The notes beneath the pieces are model-generated. The model saw only the letters and a program-made list of their open reading frames with translations, was not told the origin of the DNA and searched no databases. Both the position numbers and the translations under genes were made by a program. This document shows positions 44,938-52,936 of a DNA stretch of 64,000 nucleotides, piece after piece. Every line of letters starts with the position of its first letter. Positions within the stretch are counted from its first letter, which is position 1. This DNA is from a virus. The DNA lies in IMG/VR virus record IMGVR_UViG_3300034104_004584, positions 64,001-128,000 of that record; one strand, 5' to 3'.

Positions 44938-45375
44938 ATGACAAAAAGTTATTCAGAAGAAAATAAAAGAGAAACAATTCACGAGCCAAATTTGTCTAGA
45001 CAAAGACTTCCGTTTTTGGGTCCTATCCCCTCGCACATACTTAATTTATATCAGGATCAATTTATTGTTGACTCATCAAGATTAAATGATAGGGCAGATG
45101 AGCTAACTGATATGCTGTACAATCTTTCAGTCGACTATTCAAGTGATTTTAACTTGGCTACACCAAACCAGTACGTAGATCAAAGCATAGATGCTACGCT
45201 ATACTTTAATTACATTAATTACGATAGAGAATTAGAAGATTATACATTTTCTTCTTCAACTCCATACTATGAAGATTCTTTAATCTTTAACAAGTACGGA
45301 ATTAACGCAGCAGCATTAGCTTTGTCTCAACATAAGATTAAAATTTTAGAAGATTTAATAGGAAAAAAGGAATAA
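44938..45375 (+). CDS. Small tail-region protein, unknown
   Basis: About 145 residues. TTAGGAAATGTGATG offers GTG 44935 or ATG 44938; I prefer the ATG because of its better spacing from AGGA. No family is recognised. It is hydrophilic, rich in Asp, Tyr and Ser, with a predicted helical C terminus (ALALSQHKIKILEDLIGKKE). It lies between two fibre-like genes with short intergenic gaps, so it is probably a chaperone or a small structural component of the fibre assembly. Confidence 0.55.
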   Translation: MTKSYSEENKRETIHEPNLSRQRLPFLGPIPSHILNLYQDQFIVDSSRLNDRADELTDMLYNLSVDYSSDFNLATPNQYVDQSIDATLYFNYINYDRELEDYTFSSSTPYYEDSLIFNKYGINAAALALSQHKIKILEDLIGKKE

Positions 45376-45378
45376 AAA

Positions 45379-46644
45379 GTGTCAGAATTTATATATACAG
45401 AAAAGAAAAGCCAGCAATATCATGGTCCTATTTCCAGCTCAGACTTTAACCAAAGAATAGAAGAAAACTATTCAGACTTACTCTATCTATACAACAAGTA
45501 TGGTGTGTTGGATAAGAAGGTTTCTGAAATTATTGAAAGAGTTATTAAGGAGAATTTATTCTTGTCAGCAGCAATACAAGATATTCTGGACAGAATAAGA
45601 GCAATTGAAAGCAAGAACACTAATCAAATTTCTTTATACACCAAGTCTCAAATAGACTATACTCCATTCATTGGCACCCAGTATGCTGTTACAGCAAGCG
45701 AAGCCTTAGATTACAATGAGTATTATAATCAACTTACCTTACCAAAAGTCACTGGCTCTTCATTTTCTAAAATAAAGTTTATCAATGCAGAGCATGGTCA
45801 GGTAATCCCAGACTTCTTGGAAACAAGAATAGACAACTCTTTAGCTGGAGGAGATAGCGCTGGAGCTGTCATTGACACTACTCCAGTGCAGAACGCTTTC
45901 CTAGATCAGCCAGACAAGGTATGGAGAAGAAACGTTATATTAAATGAAGCAAACCCATTGGGCGTTAGCATGTACCTTTACATTAAGATACCTTCAGGCT
46001 CAATAGGTTCATCCTTAGCCAACTGCATTAAGATGACCCCTTATCCAGCAAATGGTGTAGACATTGTTAGAGTTGAGTATTCTACTAAAGCAAACCCAAC
46101 TTTATCAGATAAAGATGAGTACAGACCACTTAACCCTGGCTACTATGACGAGCAATACGATGCGGTAGGAAAAGTTGCGCCAGGTGGCTGGCAGACTTTT
46201 GGTTCCGATATAATTCAAAATGCTGGTCCAGTTAACTTCTTGTTTGCAGAGACTTCCGTTACCGCAGTCAGAGTCCTTTTGAGACAAAAGAACTATGTTA
46301 TTGAAAACAATAAGTACGTCTATACTTATGGTCTATCAAATATAGATGTAAGATATGACAAGTATCTACCAACTGGTAAAGCATTTATTAAATTTAACGC
46401 TCCAGCAGGAAAAACGATTAATGAAATTACAAATGTATCACCAAAAATATATAATGTTTCTCAGTCGTTGGTTTCTCAAATATCTAGCTACAGAGTGTTT
46501 TATCCAAATGGCTCAACCTATAGCCCTAATTCGAACACGGGATCCTCAAATTTAGTTTACATTGAGTTAACTCTCAATATGCCAGACAATAAGATCCCAG
46601 TAGTTGTCTCAGATATCATTGTTCAAGCTGATTATAACCTGTAG
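45379..46644 (+). CDS. 421 aa tail/fibre protein with coiled-coil N terminus
   Basis: GTG 45379, 3 nt after the preceding stop. Residues ~20-85 are helical (YSDLLYLYNKYGVLDKKVSE, AAIQDILDRIRAIES). A beta-sandwich-like part follows with LYIKIPSGSIG and ANCIKMTPYPANGVDIVRVE, reminiscent of discoidin/F5/8C-like modules. It is the shortest member of the paralogue-like set at 37544, 40230 and 42716 and the last structural gene before a 64 nt gap holding a promoter. Carbohydrate or receptor binding is possible but not shown. Confidence 0.6.
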   Translation: MSEFIYTEKKSQQYHGPISSSDFNQRIEENYSDLLYLYNKYGVLDKKVSEIIERVIKENLFLSAAIQDILDRIRAIESKNTNQISLYTKSQIDYTPFIGTQYAVTASEALDYNEYYNQLTLPKVTGSSFSKIKFINAEHGQVIPDFLETRIDNSLAGGDSAGAVIDTTPVQNAFLDQPDKVWRRNVILNEANPLGVSMYLYIKIPSGSIGSSLANCIKMTPYPANGVDIVRVEYSTKANPTLSDKDEYRPLNPGYYDEQYDAVGKVAPGGWQTFGSDIIQNAGPVNFLFAETSVTAVRVLLRQKNYVIENNKYVYTYGLSNIDVRYDKYLPTGKAFIKFNAPAGKTINEITNVSPKIYNVSQSLVSQISSYRVFYPNGSTYSPNSNTGSSNLVYIELTLNMPDNKIPVVVSDIIVQADYNL

Positions 46645-46648
46645 TTCC

Positions 46649-46677
46649 TTGTAAAAAAGTCTTAATCTTTTTACTAT
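46649..46677 (+). promoter_or_regulatory. Sigma70-type promoter for the 208 aa protein gene
   Basis: TTGTAA (46649-46654) and TACTAT (46672-46677) are separated by 17 nt, in one of the few intergenic gaps of the structural half. A strong ribosome-binding site (ATAAGGAGAGC) follows before ATG 46709. The spacing and position fit a host-type promoter; a start site cannot be proven from sequence. Confidence 0.55.
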
Positions 46678-46708
46678 ATAAGCATAATGTTTCTATAAGG
46701 AGAGCAAA

Positions 46709-47335
46709 ATGACTACTTTCTATGAAGGCCCAAGACCAGTTCTCAGAGGTGTAAACACCAATGATATGGTCAATCCATACACTACCATGACAGGTAAGGC
46801 CAAAGGAAAAGGCACCTACTCGTACTACCCGCTGTACAATACAACCCAGGTGCTCACAGGAGCACCAGATAGACACCACGTACCCGGTACAGGCTACTTC
46901 CCTGGCGACGTGTTTATGTCACAGCTTTTTAATGGCACAAGCCTTTACATACACCCTCTGTCTGGAACCTTTGCTGATGGAACTGCCACCTACGATGGTG
47001 TTAGATTCCGTCCAATGGAATACAAGGGCCTTGCAGCTGTTAGAGCTTTCCCATCTTCTTTCGGTCACGCTGAAAGAGAAAATGAGTACAAAGTTAGACA
47101 GTATAGTTTCAAAGGCATTGATGCAGCAAGAGCCCTTAATGCACCAGGTCATGGCCCAAGAACCGAAGCACAGGGCGCCCCAAGTACCTTTGGTGTCTTT
47201 AGACCAGATGAGGTTCAGGGCGTAGCTAGTGCTAAGATATTTACTGACAACTACGGCCAAGCTAACACAACAGGTGAATATGGAAGATACAAAGTCCAAG
47301 AGTGGAAAGGCGTTGCCTCTTCAAAAGCTCTCTAA
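46709..47335 (+). CDS. 208 aa virion protein with four short repeats
   Basis: It has its own promoter and an AAGGAG ribosome-binding site, and it uses more C-ending codons than its neighbours, which suggests high expression. Four ten-residue repeats follow the pattern aromatic/Val-(K/Q)-G-(L/I/V)-x-(A/S)-x-(K/R)-(A/I)-(F/L): YKGLAAVRAF, FKGIDAARAL, VQGVASAKIF and WKGVASSKAL. Between them lie Gly/Tyr-rich linkers (SSFGHAEREN, DNYGQANTTGEYG). I do not recognise a family. An abundant structural or decoration-like protein is the best guess. Zero-frame stop TAA is at 47333. Confidence 0.6.
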   Translation: MTTFYEGPRPVLRGVNTNDMVNPYTTMTGKAKGKGTYSYYPLYNTTQVLTGAPDRHHVPGTGYFPGDVFMSQLFNGTSLYIHPLSGTFADGTATYDGVRFRPMEYKGLAAVRAFPSSFGHAERENEYKVRQYSFKGIDAARALNAPGHGPRTEAQGAPSTFGVFRPDEVQGVASAKIFTDNYGQANTTGEYGRYKVQEWKGVASSKAL

Positions 47336-47600
47336 TTATTATTGTTCTCCAATCTCTTTAGAAAAGGACAATAGAATAACAGGAGCCTATGCTTGGGTGG
47401 CACTCGCAGCTTTCGTTGTAGCATACGACTCTTATGCTATTGGCACAAAAAAAGCAGAGACTCTAACTAGATATTTTTGGAGATCAACAGAAGATCCAAA
47501 AAAAAGTATTCTTCCACTAGCCAGTTGGGCAGTTATTACAGCCCATCTTCTGATTGAAAAGAATATTAGAAGAAAAAAATTTGGAGAACAAAAACAATAA
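47280..47600 (+). CDS. Small membrane protein, possible holin-like
   Basis: The C-terminal ~85 residues are well formed: a hydrophobic segment (AYAWVALAAFVVAYDSYAIG), a charged stretch (TRYFWRSTEDPKK) and a second hydrophobic segment (ILPLASWAVITAHLLI) before a basic tail. This two-segment pattern resembles small actinophage membrane proteins often found near lysis genes. The start is unclear: ATG 47280 (AGGTG just upstream) and TTG 47313 both lie inside the previous gene, and no start follows that gene's stop. It ends just before the terminator. Function is inferred only from topology. Confidence 0.5.
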   Translation: MEDTKSKSGKALPLQKLSNYYCSPISLEKDNRITGAYAWVALAAFVVAYDSYAIGTKKAETLTRYFWRSTEDPKKSILPLASWAVITAHLLIEKNIRRKKFGEQKQ

Positions 47601-47632
47601 CATCGTGATATACTCTTTCTATGAGCATTCAA

Positions 47633-47668
47633 CATTCCCGCCCCATTGAGGGCGGGAATGGTTTTTTT
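47633..47668 (+). terminator. Strong intrinsic terminator closing the structural module
   Basis: A perfect 11-bp GC-rich stem (47633-47643 with 47650-47660) and a 6-nt loop are followed by seven T residues (47662-47668). It lies 33 nt after the membrane-protein stop and separates late structural genes from the nucleotide-metabolism genes. Confidence 0.92.
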
Positions 47669-47682
47669 ACCAGACAGTTTTA

Positions 47683-47700
47683 TATCTTTAGATAAAGATA
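47683..47700. promoter_or_regulatory. 18-bp inverted repeat, operator-like
   Basis: TATCTTTA and TAAAGATA are perfect inverted copies separated by GA. The element sits between the terminator and the start of the first gene of the metabolic module (ATG 47714), where a promoter and operator are expected. No repressor is evident in the window. Confidence 0.45.
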
Positions 47701-47713
47701 CAGAGGATTAATT

Positions 47714-48415
47714 ATGTCTATACAATCAGTGGAAGCACTGGCAGCAAACGGAACCATGTCATTTGACTTAGCAGAAAAGTATCTCAATATTTATATTGGC
47801 GAAGCTGACTGGAAGGAAAAGATAGGACAGCTTTGGACCGTTCAAAAGAAAAAAATAGGCGATGAACAAAAAGCAAAAGAGTTCATTAAAAAATCAGTAG
47901 CTTGCGCATGCCTTTCACCTGTTATTAATAAGGCAGTTATTCCGGATGAGAAACATGTTCTTCTTTTTTGGGTCAGTGGCTGGCCACAGTTTAATGAAAG
48001 AGATTGGTTTGATCTCTTGAGAGAAATAGCTAAAAAAGATTTAGAGATAGAAAGATATAGAAAAGCTATATTTTCTATGGGAATATTTGAACAGATAGAC
48101 ATGTCCCCCTTGACAAGACAAGCTTATAATTGGCTATACGAAAAAATGGAAAAAGAATCTTTTTCAACTGATGAGAAGAAAACAGAAGCAATAGAAAAAA
48201 TAAAAAATTTAGTAAAGATATACGGAGGTGCAGTCATCTGCAATGTCTTTACTAACTATCATCTCAACATAGAAAAAGTTTTGAACTGGAGAAGCGGATA
48301 TTTCATTGAGAAAGAAATTCATAAGGTATACTCAATGGAACAGATAATAAAGATCAAAAAAGCCGAGATGGCAAAAACAAACCCTAACTACATAAAGACA
48401 CTAATTAATAAATAA
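47714..48415 (+). CDS. Hypothetical 233 aa protein
   Basis: ATG 47714, AGAGGATTAATT upstream. The protein appears all helical with many Lys, Glu and Trp; motifs include LLFWVSGWPQFNERDWFDLL and YGGAVICNVFTNYHLN. I recognise no family. It is the first gene after the terminator and the palindrome and lies just upstream of the ribonucleotide reductase, so it is probably an early or middle gene. Confidence 0.5.
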   Translation: MSIQSVEALAANGTMSFDLAEKYLNIYIGEADWKEKIGQLWTVQKKKIGDEQKAKEFIKKSVACACLSPVINKAVIPDEKHVLLFWVSGWPQFNERDWFDLLREIAKKDLEIERYRKAIFSMGIFEQIDMSPLTRQAYNWLYEKMEKESFSTDEKKTEAIEKIKNLVKIYGGAVICNVFTNYHLNIEKVLNWRSGYFIEKEIHKVYSMEQIIKIKKAEMAKTNPNYIKTLINK

Positions 48416-48428
48416 GGAGAAATTTAAA

Positions 48429-50516
48429 ATGTCCACAGAATCAATCACACCAGAAGCACCACAAGTTATTAAGTTATCAAGTATGTTCTCTTTTAAAATT
48501 AGTGATGACTTTATAGAGTCATACAGATCCAAGAAGGCCCCCTTTGGTTACAGAGATGCAGCAGGTAATTCCGTTGGGGAAATTACATTCTTGCGCACGT
48601 ACTCAAGACTCAAAGAAGACGGCACCAAAGAAACCTGGGCAGACGTTTGTGAGAGAGTTATTAACGGCATGTACTCTCTGCAGAAAGATCACTGCAAGAA
48701 GAGTCGCCTTCCATGGAATGACGTAAAGGCTCAGGCTTCAGCAAAGGAAGCTTTTGATCGATTGTTCAATCTTAAGTGGACACCACCAGGTCGTGGACTT
48801 TGGATGATGGGAACACAGATTGTTAACGTCCACAAGAACTCAGCTGCACTGCAGAACTGTGCTTTTGTTAGCACAGCAGAAATGACAAAGCTCAATCCAT
48901 CTAAGCCTTTCAGCTTTCTTATGGAGGCCTCAATGCTTGGTGTTGGAGTCGGTTTTGATGACAAGGGAGCAGATAAAGATTTCACAATATATGAACCAAG
49001 TAGAGCAGCAATTGTAGATGTTATCGCTGACGATCGTGAAAGCTGGGCAAGAGCTACTGGCGATTTAATTAACTCATTTTTAAAGCCAGATCAAAACCCT
49101 ATTGAATTTGACTACACGCTTATTCGACCATTGGGTAGTCCAATCAAAACATTTGGAGGAACAGCATCTGGTCCAGCTCCTTTGATTAAATTGCACAATG
49201 CAATTAGAAAGATATTCTTGGGTCGTGCAGGTCAGAAGTTGACCAGAAAAGACATAGCTGACATAGGCAATCTAATTGGTGTCTGTGTAGTTTCAGGAAA
49301 TGTAAGACGATCAGCAGAACTTCTTATTGGTAGAATTGACGATCAAGATTTCCTTAACTTAAAAAACGCTGAAGTTTTTCCAGAAAGAAACTCATATGAT
49401 TCAGAAAACCCAGGTTGGGGTTGGATGTCTAATAACTCAGTAGAAGTTTCTGTGGGCCAAGATCTTTCTCCTATCGTTGATGGTATCGCTAGAAATGGTG
49501 AGCCAGGTGTTATTTGGATGGACATGTCTCGCAAGTACGGACGCCTTGCCGATCCAGCTAACAATAAAGATCATAGAGTAGCAGGCTTTAATCCATGTGC
49601 TGAGCAGTCTCTTGAATCCTACGAATGCTGTACATTGGTAGAAACTTACTTGGGTCGACATGATTCATTAGAAGACTATAAGAGAACGTTAAAGTTTGCA
49701 TATCTCTATGCAAAGACCGTAACCCTGCTTCCAACTCACTGGGAAGAAACCAATGCGATCATGCAACGCAACCGACGCATAGGCACTTCGATGTCTGGAG
49801 TGGCAGACTTTGCAGACACAAATGGCATGCCAGTGCTTCGTGACTGGATGGATCAGGGTTACAAAACAGTCCAAAGATATGATAATATTTATTCTGAGTG
49901 GCTTGGTGTGCGTGAGTCAATTAAGATGACAACCGTAAAGCCATCAGGTACTGTATCAATCCTTGCTGGACAGTCTCCAGGAGTTCACTGGACACCAGGT
50001 GGAAAGTACTTTAACCGAGCAATCAGATTCTCAAATGAAGACCCAATGCTGCCACTGTTTAAGATGGCAAACTATAGAGTAGAGCCAGCATCTGAATCTC
50101 CTGACACAACTTCAGTTGTTTTCTTCCCGATTCAATCCGATGCAAAGAGAGCAGAGCGTGATGTAACAATCTTTGAAAAGATGTCGCTAGCTGCTGTTGC
50201 TCAAAGATATTGGTCAGACAACTCAGTATCCGTCACAGTATCTTTTGACCCAGAAACAGAATCTCAACACGTTGGGACAGTACTGCACATGTATGATGGT
50301 CAGTTAAAGACAGTGTCATTTCTTCCTTCAGGAAATATGATTTACCCTCAAATGCCGTATACGCAAATAACAGAAGAAGAATATAAGCAGGGTTCGATGG
50401 ATTTGTTTCCAATTGACTTCTCAGGGGTGTATGCTGGAATGGCAGCAGATGCAATTGGAGAATCATACTGCACAACAGATGCATGCGAAATAAAGCTCAT
50501 TAAAGATAATCAATAG
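48429..50516 (+). CDS. nrdJ: Adenosylcobalamin-dependent ribonucleoside-triphosphate reductase (class II, monomeric)
   Basis: ATG 48429 behind AAGGAGAAATTTAAA; 695 residues, close to the ~740 of Lactobacillus RTPR. Active-site cysteines are in place: NCAFVST with Cys144, NPCAEQSLESYECC with Cys390 as radical-site region, and the C-terminal CTTDAC pair Cys681/Cys686 that reduces the active site. The tail ends CEIK as in the monomeric class II family. It converts ribonucleotides to deoxyribonucleotides using vitamin B12, without oxygen, so it depends on host cobalamin or uptake. It feeds DNA synthesis with the ThyX and deaminase encoded next to it. Codon use is richer in CGT than in the tail genes. 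Confidence 0.92.
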   Translation: MSTESITPEAPQVIKLSSMFSFKISDDFIESYRSKKAPFGYRDAAGNSVGEITFLRTYSRLKEDGTKETWADVCERVINGMYSLQKDHCKKSRLPWNDVKAQASAKEAFDRLFNLKWTPPGRGLWMMGTQIVNVHKNSAALQNCAFVSTAEMTKLNPSKPFSFLMEASMLGVGVGFDDKGADKDFTIYEPSRAAIVDVIADDRESWARATGDLINSFLKPDQNPIEFDYTLIRPLGSPIKTFGGTASGPAPLIKLHNAIRKIFLGRAGQKLTRKDIADIGNLIGVCVVSGNVRRSAELLIGRIDDQDFLNLKNAEVFPERNSYDSENPGWGWMSNNSVEVSVGQDLSPIVDGIARNGEPGVIWMDMSRKYGRLADPANNKDHRVAGFNPCAEQSLESYECCTLVETYLGRHDSLEDYKRTLKFAYLYAKTVTLLPTHWEETNAIMQRNRRIGTSMSGVADFADTNGMPVLRDWMDQGYKTVQRYDNIYSEWLGVRESIKMTTVKPSGTVSILAGQSPGVHWTPGGKYFNRAIRFSNEDPMLPLFKMANYRVEPASESPDTTSVVFFPIQSDAKRAERDVTIFEKMSLAAVAQRYWSDNSVSVTVSFDPETESQHVGTVLHMYDGQLKTVSFLPSGNMIYPQMPYTQITEEEYKQGSMDLFPIDFSGVYAGMAADAIGESYCTTDACEIKLIKDNQ

Positions 50517-50522
50517 GAAAAC

Positions 50523-50882
50523 ATGTCAGACTTTGAAGAAGAAGACATTAATAAAATGTTTTCAGAGATAATGAATTCTGCAACAATTGATGGACAAGGA
50601 AAATTGTCAGATGAATCGATTGTTGACCCTAAGTATCTTTTAGTTATTCAAGAATCATTAATGGATTGTCTGCTCTCTATTAATTCCATGATATATCGAT
50701 GCTACGCAGACGCTGATTTTGTCCCGCCACAAGATACAGAAAACTTTTTAGCATCTTTGTATCAGGCTTCAGAAGATTTTTTTGTTCACATGTCAAAGAA
50801 TGATGATATAATGGAAGCTCTAGAGGTTGAACTTCTCCTTTTAGGAGACGAAGACGAAGACGAAGAGGATGAAGAGTACTAA
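50523..50882 (+). CDS. Acidic hypothetical protein
   Basis: 119 residues, ATG 50523 with AATAGGAAAAC upstream. Very acidic C terminus (GDEDEDEEDEEY). Predicted helical middle with QESLMDCLLSINSMIYRCYA. No family recognised. It lies between nrdJ and thyX, 6 nt after the former. Confidence 0.5.
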   Translation: MSDFEEEDINKMFSEIMNSATIDGQGKLSDESIVDPKYLLVIQESLMDCLLSINSMIYRCYADADFVPPQDTENFLASLYQASEDFFVHMSKNDDIMEALEVELLLLGDEDEDEEDEEY

Positions 50883-50883
50883 A

Positions 50884-51591
50884 ATGTCTTATGATAAAAA
50901 TATGATTAATGTTTTAGATAAAGGATATGTAAGATTGGTTGACCACATGGGAAGCGATCTTTCTGTGGCTAATGCAGCCAGAGCATCTTTTGCAAAAGAA
51001 TCAAAGGAGTTTAGCACACAAGATGCTAGACTAATAAACTTCTTAGCTAGAGAAAATCATATGTCACCTTTCCGTCACGCTTTTTTGACTTATGAATTTA
51101 AAGCTCCATTAATGGTAGCTCGACAGCACTGGAAATACGTTGTAGGATCTGATCATACAATGGACTCTTGGAATGAATCTTCAAGAAGATATGTAACGAT
51201 GGATCCAGAGTTCTATATTCCAACCTCAGAAGAATGGAGACTTGCTCCAGAAGACAAGAAGCAAGGCTCTCAGGGTTTAACTGATCCATTTACCGGAGCA
51301 ACACTCTCCCAAGAGCTAATGGCATATGCAGAAAAGGGTGAAGCATTATATAATATGGCAATGCAAAATGGAATTGCAGCAGAACAGGCAAGACTATTTC
51401 TTCCAGCTTACGGAATGTATGTAGTATATAGATGGTCATGTTCCTTGCAGTCAGTAGCTCTTTTCTTGACTCAAAGATTAGCTGAAGACTCGCAGGTTGA
51501 AATTCAAAAGTATGCAGCTGCTATAAAAGATTTGACACAGCCACTGTTCCCAATATCTTTTAAGTCTTTAGTTCCAGAAGGAATCTTGTGA
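50884..51591 (+). CDS. thyX: FAD-dependent thymidylate synthase ThyX
   Basis: 235 residues from ATG 50884; an in-frame ATG at 50869 would overlap the previous gene, so the later one, directly after its TAA, is preferred. The signature S-x-N-E-x-S-x-R-Y is complete (SWNESSRRY, residues 95-103), with PLMVARQHWKYVVGSDHTMD before it. The usual RHR is replaced by a longer insert after ARQ, a variant seen in other phage ThyX proteins as far as I know. The C-terminal ARLFLPAYGMYVVYRW block binds FAD/nucleotide. It makes dTMP from dUMP and pairs with the deaminase. Confidence 0.9.
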   Translation: MSYDKNMINVLDKGYVRLVDHMGSDLSVANAARASFAKESKEFSTQDARLINFLARENHMSPFRHAFLTYEFKAPLMVARQHWKYVVGSDHTMDSWNESSRRYVTMDPEFYIPTSEEWRLAPEDKKQGSQGLTDPFTGATLSQELMAYAEKGEALYNMAMQNGIAAEQARLFLPAYGMYVVYRWSCSLQSVALFLTQRLAEDSQVEIQKYAAAIKDLTQPLFPISFKSLVPEGIL

Positions 51592-51752
51592 TAAGTACAA
51601 TACTTTTTGTTGTAGCTTTTTCTTTTTTGTTAAACTGGTGTATAAGTTTGCAGATCTTAGCGCAAACAGAAAAAGAAAATAGAACACGAATAATAGCTAT
51701 AGGAATGTCTATAGTTGTTGGAATTACAATAGGCTTAATCGCACTTCAGTAG
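51588..51752 (+). CDS. Small 54 aa membrane protein
   Basis: GTG 51588 overlaps the thyX stop (GTGA). The frame runs 54 codons to TAG 51750. Two hydrophobic segments (TILFVVAFSFLLNW and IIAIGMSIVVGITIGLI) flank a charged loop (QTEKENRTR), a hairpin membrane topology. It ends 1 nt before the next gene, so it is translationally coupled on both sides. No function can be given. It is shorter than many ORF cut-offs. Confidence 0.6.
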   Translation: MISTILFVVAFSFLLNWCISLQILAQTEKENRTRIIAIGMSIVVGITIGLIALQ

Positions 51753-51753
51753 C

Positions 51754-52218
51754 ATGTTAACAAACAAAGACATTAAGTATATGAAGCTATGTAGATATAT
51801 AGCAAATACTTTTTCAACTTGCGGAAAAAAGAAGTACGCAGCCGTTATCTTGGATATTAATAATCATGTTATTGGCATGGGCTACAATGGTGGACCCAGT
51901 GGCATGAATCACTGTGAGGATGGTGGCTGTCCAAGATTCTTGGAAGACTCAAGTGCAGGCTCTATATATGACAATTGCATTGCTGTTCATGCTGAGCAAA
52001 ATGCGCTTCTGCATTGCAATTATAGCTCTGGACCAGATAAAATATATGTTAATGGACCTCCGTGTTTTACTTGCGCTAAGCTTATAGCGAATAGTACAAT
52101 CAAAAATGTATACTACATCGCCAATGATGAATACAAAAATTGGCCTATGGTATTAGAGTTCTTAAATAAATGTAATATCAATATCAATAAGGTAGAAGAA
52201 TGGCAGCTGGAAAATTAA
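51754..52218 (+). CDS. dCMP deaminase-like protein
   Basis: 154 residues, ATG 51754. Zinc-binding motifs of the cytidine/deoxycytidylate deaminase family are complete: HAEQ (His79, Glu81) and PPCFTC (Cys104, Cys107). Length and layout fit deoxycytidylate deaminase (ComEB-type), which yields dUMP for ThyX. The N-terminal GYNGGPSGM segment is typical of the family. Next gene starts 19 nt before its end. Confidence 0.85.
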   Translation: MLTNKDIKYMKLCRYIANTFSTCGKKKYAAVILDINNHVIGMGYNGGPSGMNHCEDGGCPRFLEDSSAGSIYDNCIAVHAEQNALLHCNYSSGPDKIYVNGPPCFTCAKLIANSTIKNVYYIANDEYKNWPMVLEFLNKCNININKVEEWQLEN

Positions 52219-52436
52219 ATTACATAGTAACATACGAAGGATTAAGCCAAGTGTTTGGTTGTGCTTCTAAGAAAATTGCACTAGAATCTCCACCACCAGA
52301 AGGGTATTCCCTAGAAAGCAAAAAGGTCTTGTTCATTACATTTGAGCCAGACAAAAATAATTTATGCGTATATGAAGTACCAAAAGAAGAAGTACTTAAT
52401 GCAGAGTTAAAAAAGAAAAAGAATGACAATGAGTAA
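52200..52436 (+). CDS. Hypothetical 78 aa protein
   Basis: ATG 52200 overlaps the deaminase gene by 19 nt, with GGTAGAAGA upstream. Compact sequence with Lys/Glu-rich C terminus (KEEVLNAELKKKKNDNE) and no recognised motif. Conserved tight overlaps with neighbours suggest it is a real gene. Confidence 0.45.
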   Translation: MAAGKLNYIVTYEGLSQVFGCASKKIALESPPPEGYSLESKKVLFITFEPDKNNLCVYEVPKEEVLNAELKKKKNDNE

Positions 52437-52668
52437 AAAGCAAAATCAAAAAAAGAAAATTACGATTAAAGTTTTACCTGGACAAGCAGTCTATGTAGCC
52501 AATGTTTCTAAGCTAGAACATATTTCGGAATTATATAGATCAATGTCTGACCAATCTGAAACACAAGAAGAAAAACAATCTTGGTTAGAAGTTTCGCAAG
52601 AAATAAATAAAGCTATATTTGAAACACATTTTATCCCAGAAGAAAGCTACGAAGATGAAGAATGGTAA
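52423..52668 (+). CDS. Hypothetical 81 aa protein
   Basis: ATG 52423 (or ATG 52429) overlaps the previous gene. Basic N terminus (SKKQNQKKKITIKVLPG) then helical acidic part (SETQEEKQSWLEVSQEINK). No family recognised. Confidence 0.45.
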   Translation: MTMSKKQNQKKKITIKVLPGQAVYVANVSKLEHISELYRSMSDQSETQEEKQSWLEVSQEINKAIFETHFIPEESYEDEEW

Positions 52669-52936
52669 TCTCAAGATAATTCTTTCTATGCTAGCACTTG
52701 GTTATTTGGTTGGAGCTAGTGCATCAATCTCAAAAAAAAGAATTGAGAAGATGAGCTACAGCAAGAGTGATCAGTACATTAATAGATTAAAAGAGTTCTT
52801 TTTTGATGATTATCCAAAAGCCATAAAAAGATATTCGCAATATGTTCAATCAGGACTGTCACCAGAGGCAGCATTTGATATAATAGTAGGACCAATGCAA
52901 CTCAGCACACTAACAATTGGAGAGATGAATGATTGA
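52655..52936 (+). CDS. Membrane-anchored 93 aa hypothetical protein
   Basis: ATG 52655 is preferred to an upstream ATG 52619 because it gives a clean hydrophobic N terminus (IILSMLALGYLVGASASI), followed by a basic stretch (SKKRIEKMSYSK) and a helical domain. Inner-membrane anchor or signal-like segment. No family is recognised. It overlaps both neighbours by a few bases. Confidence 0.45.
   Translation: MKNGNLKIILSMLALGYLVGASASISKKRIEKMSYSKSDQYINRLKEFFFDDYPKAIKRYSQYVQSGLSPEAAFDIIVGPMQLSTLTIGEMND

Noticed and set aside
47313-47600. Possible +1 fusion of the 208 aa protein with the membrane protein at its TAA
   Set aside because: The frames fit a +1 step, but no CGG is involved and a membrane protein with its own internal start is the simpler reading.
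50869-50883. ATG 50869 as thyX start
   Set aside because: It lies inside the acidic-protein gene; ATG 50884 directly after its stop fits the family.
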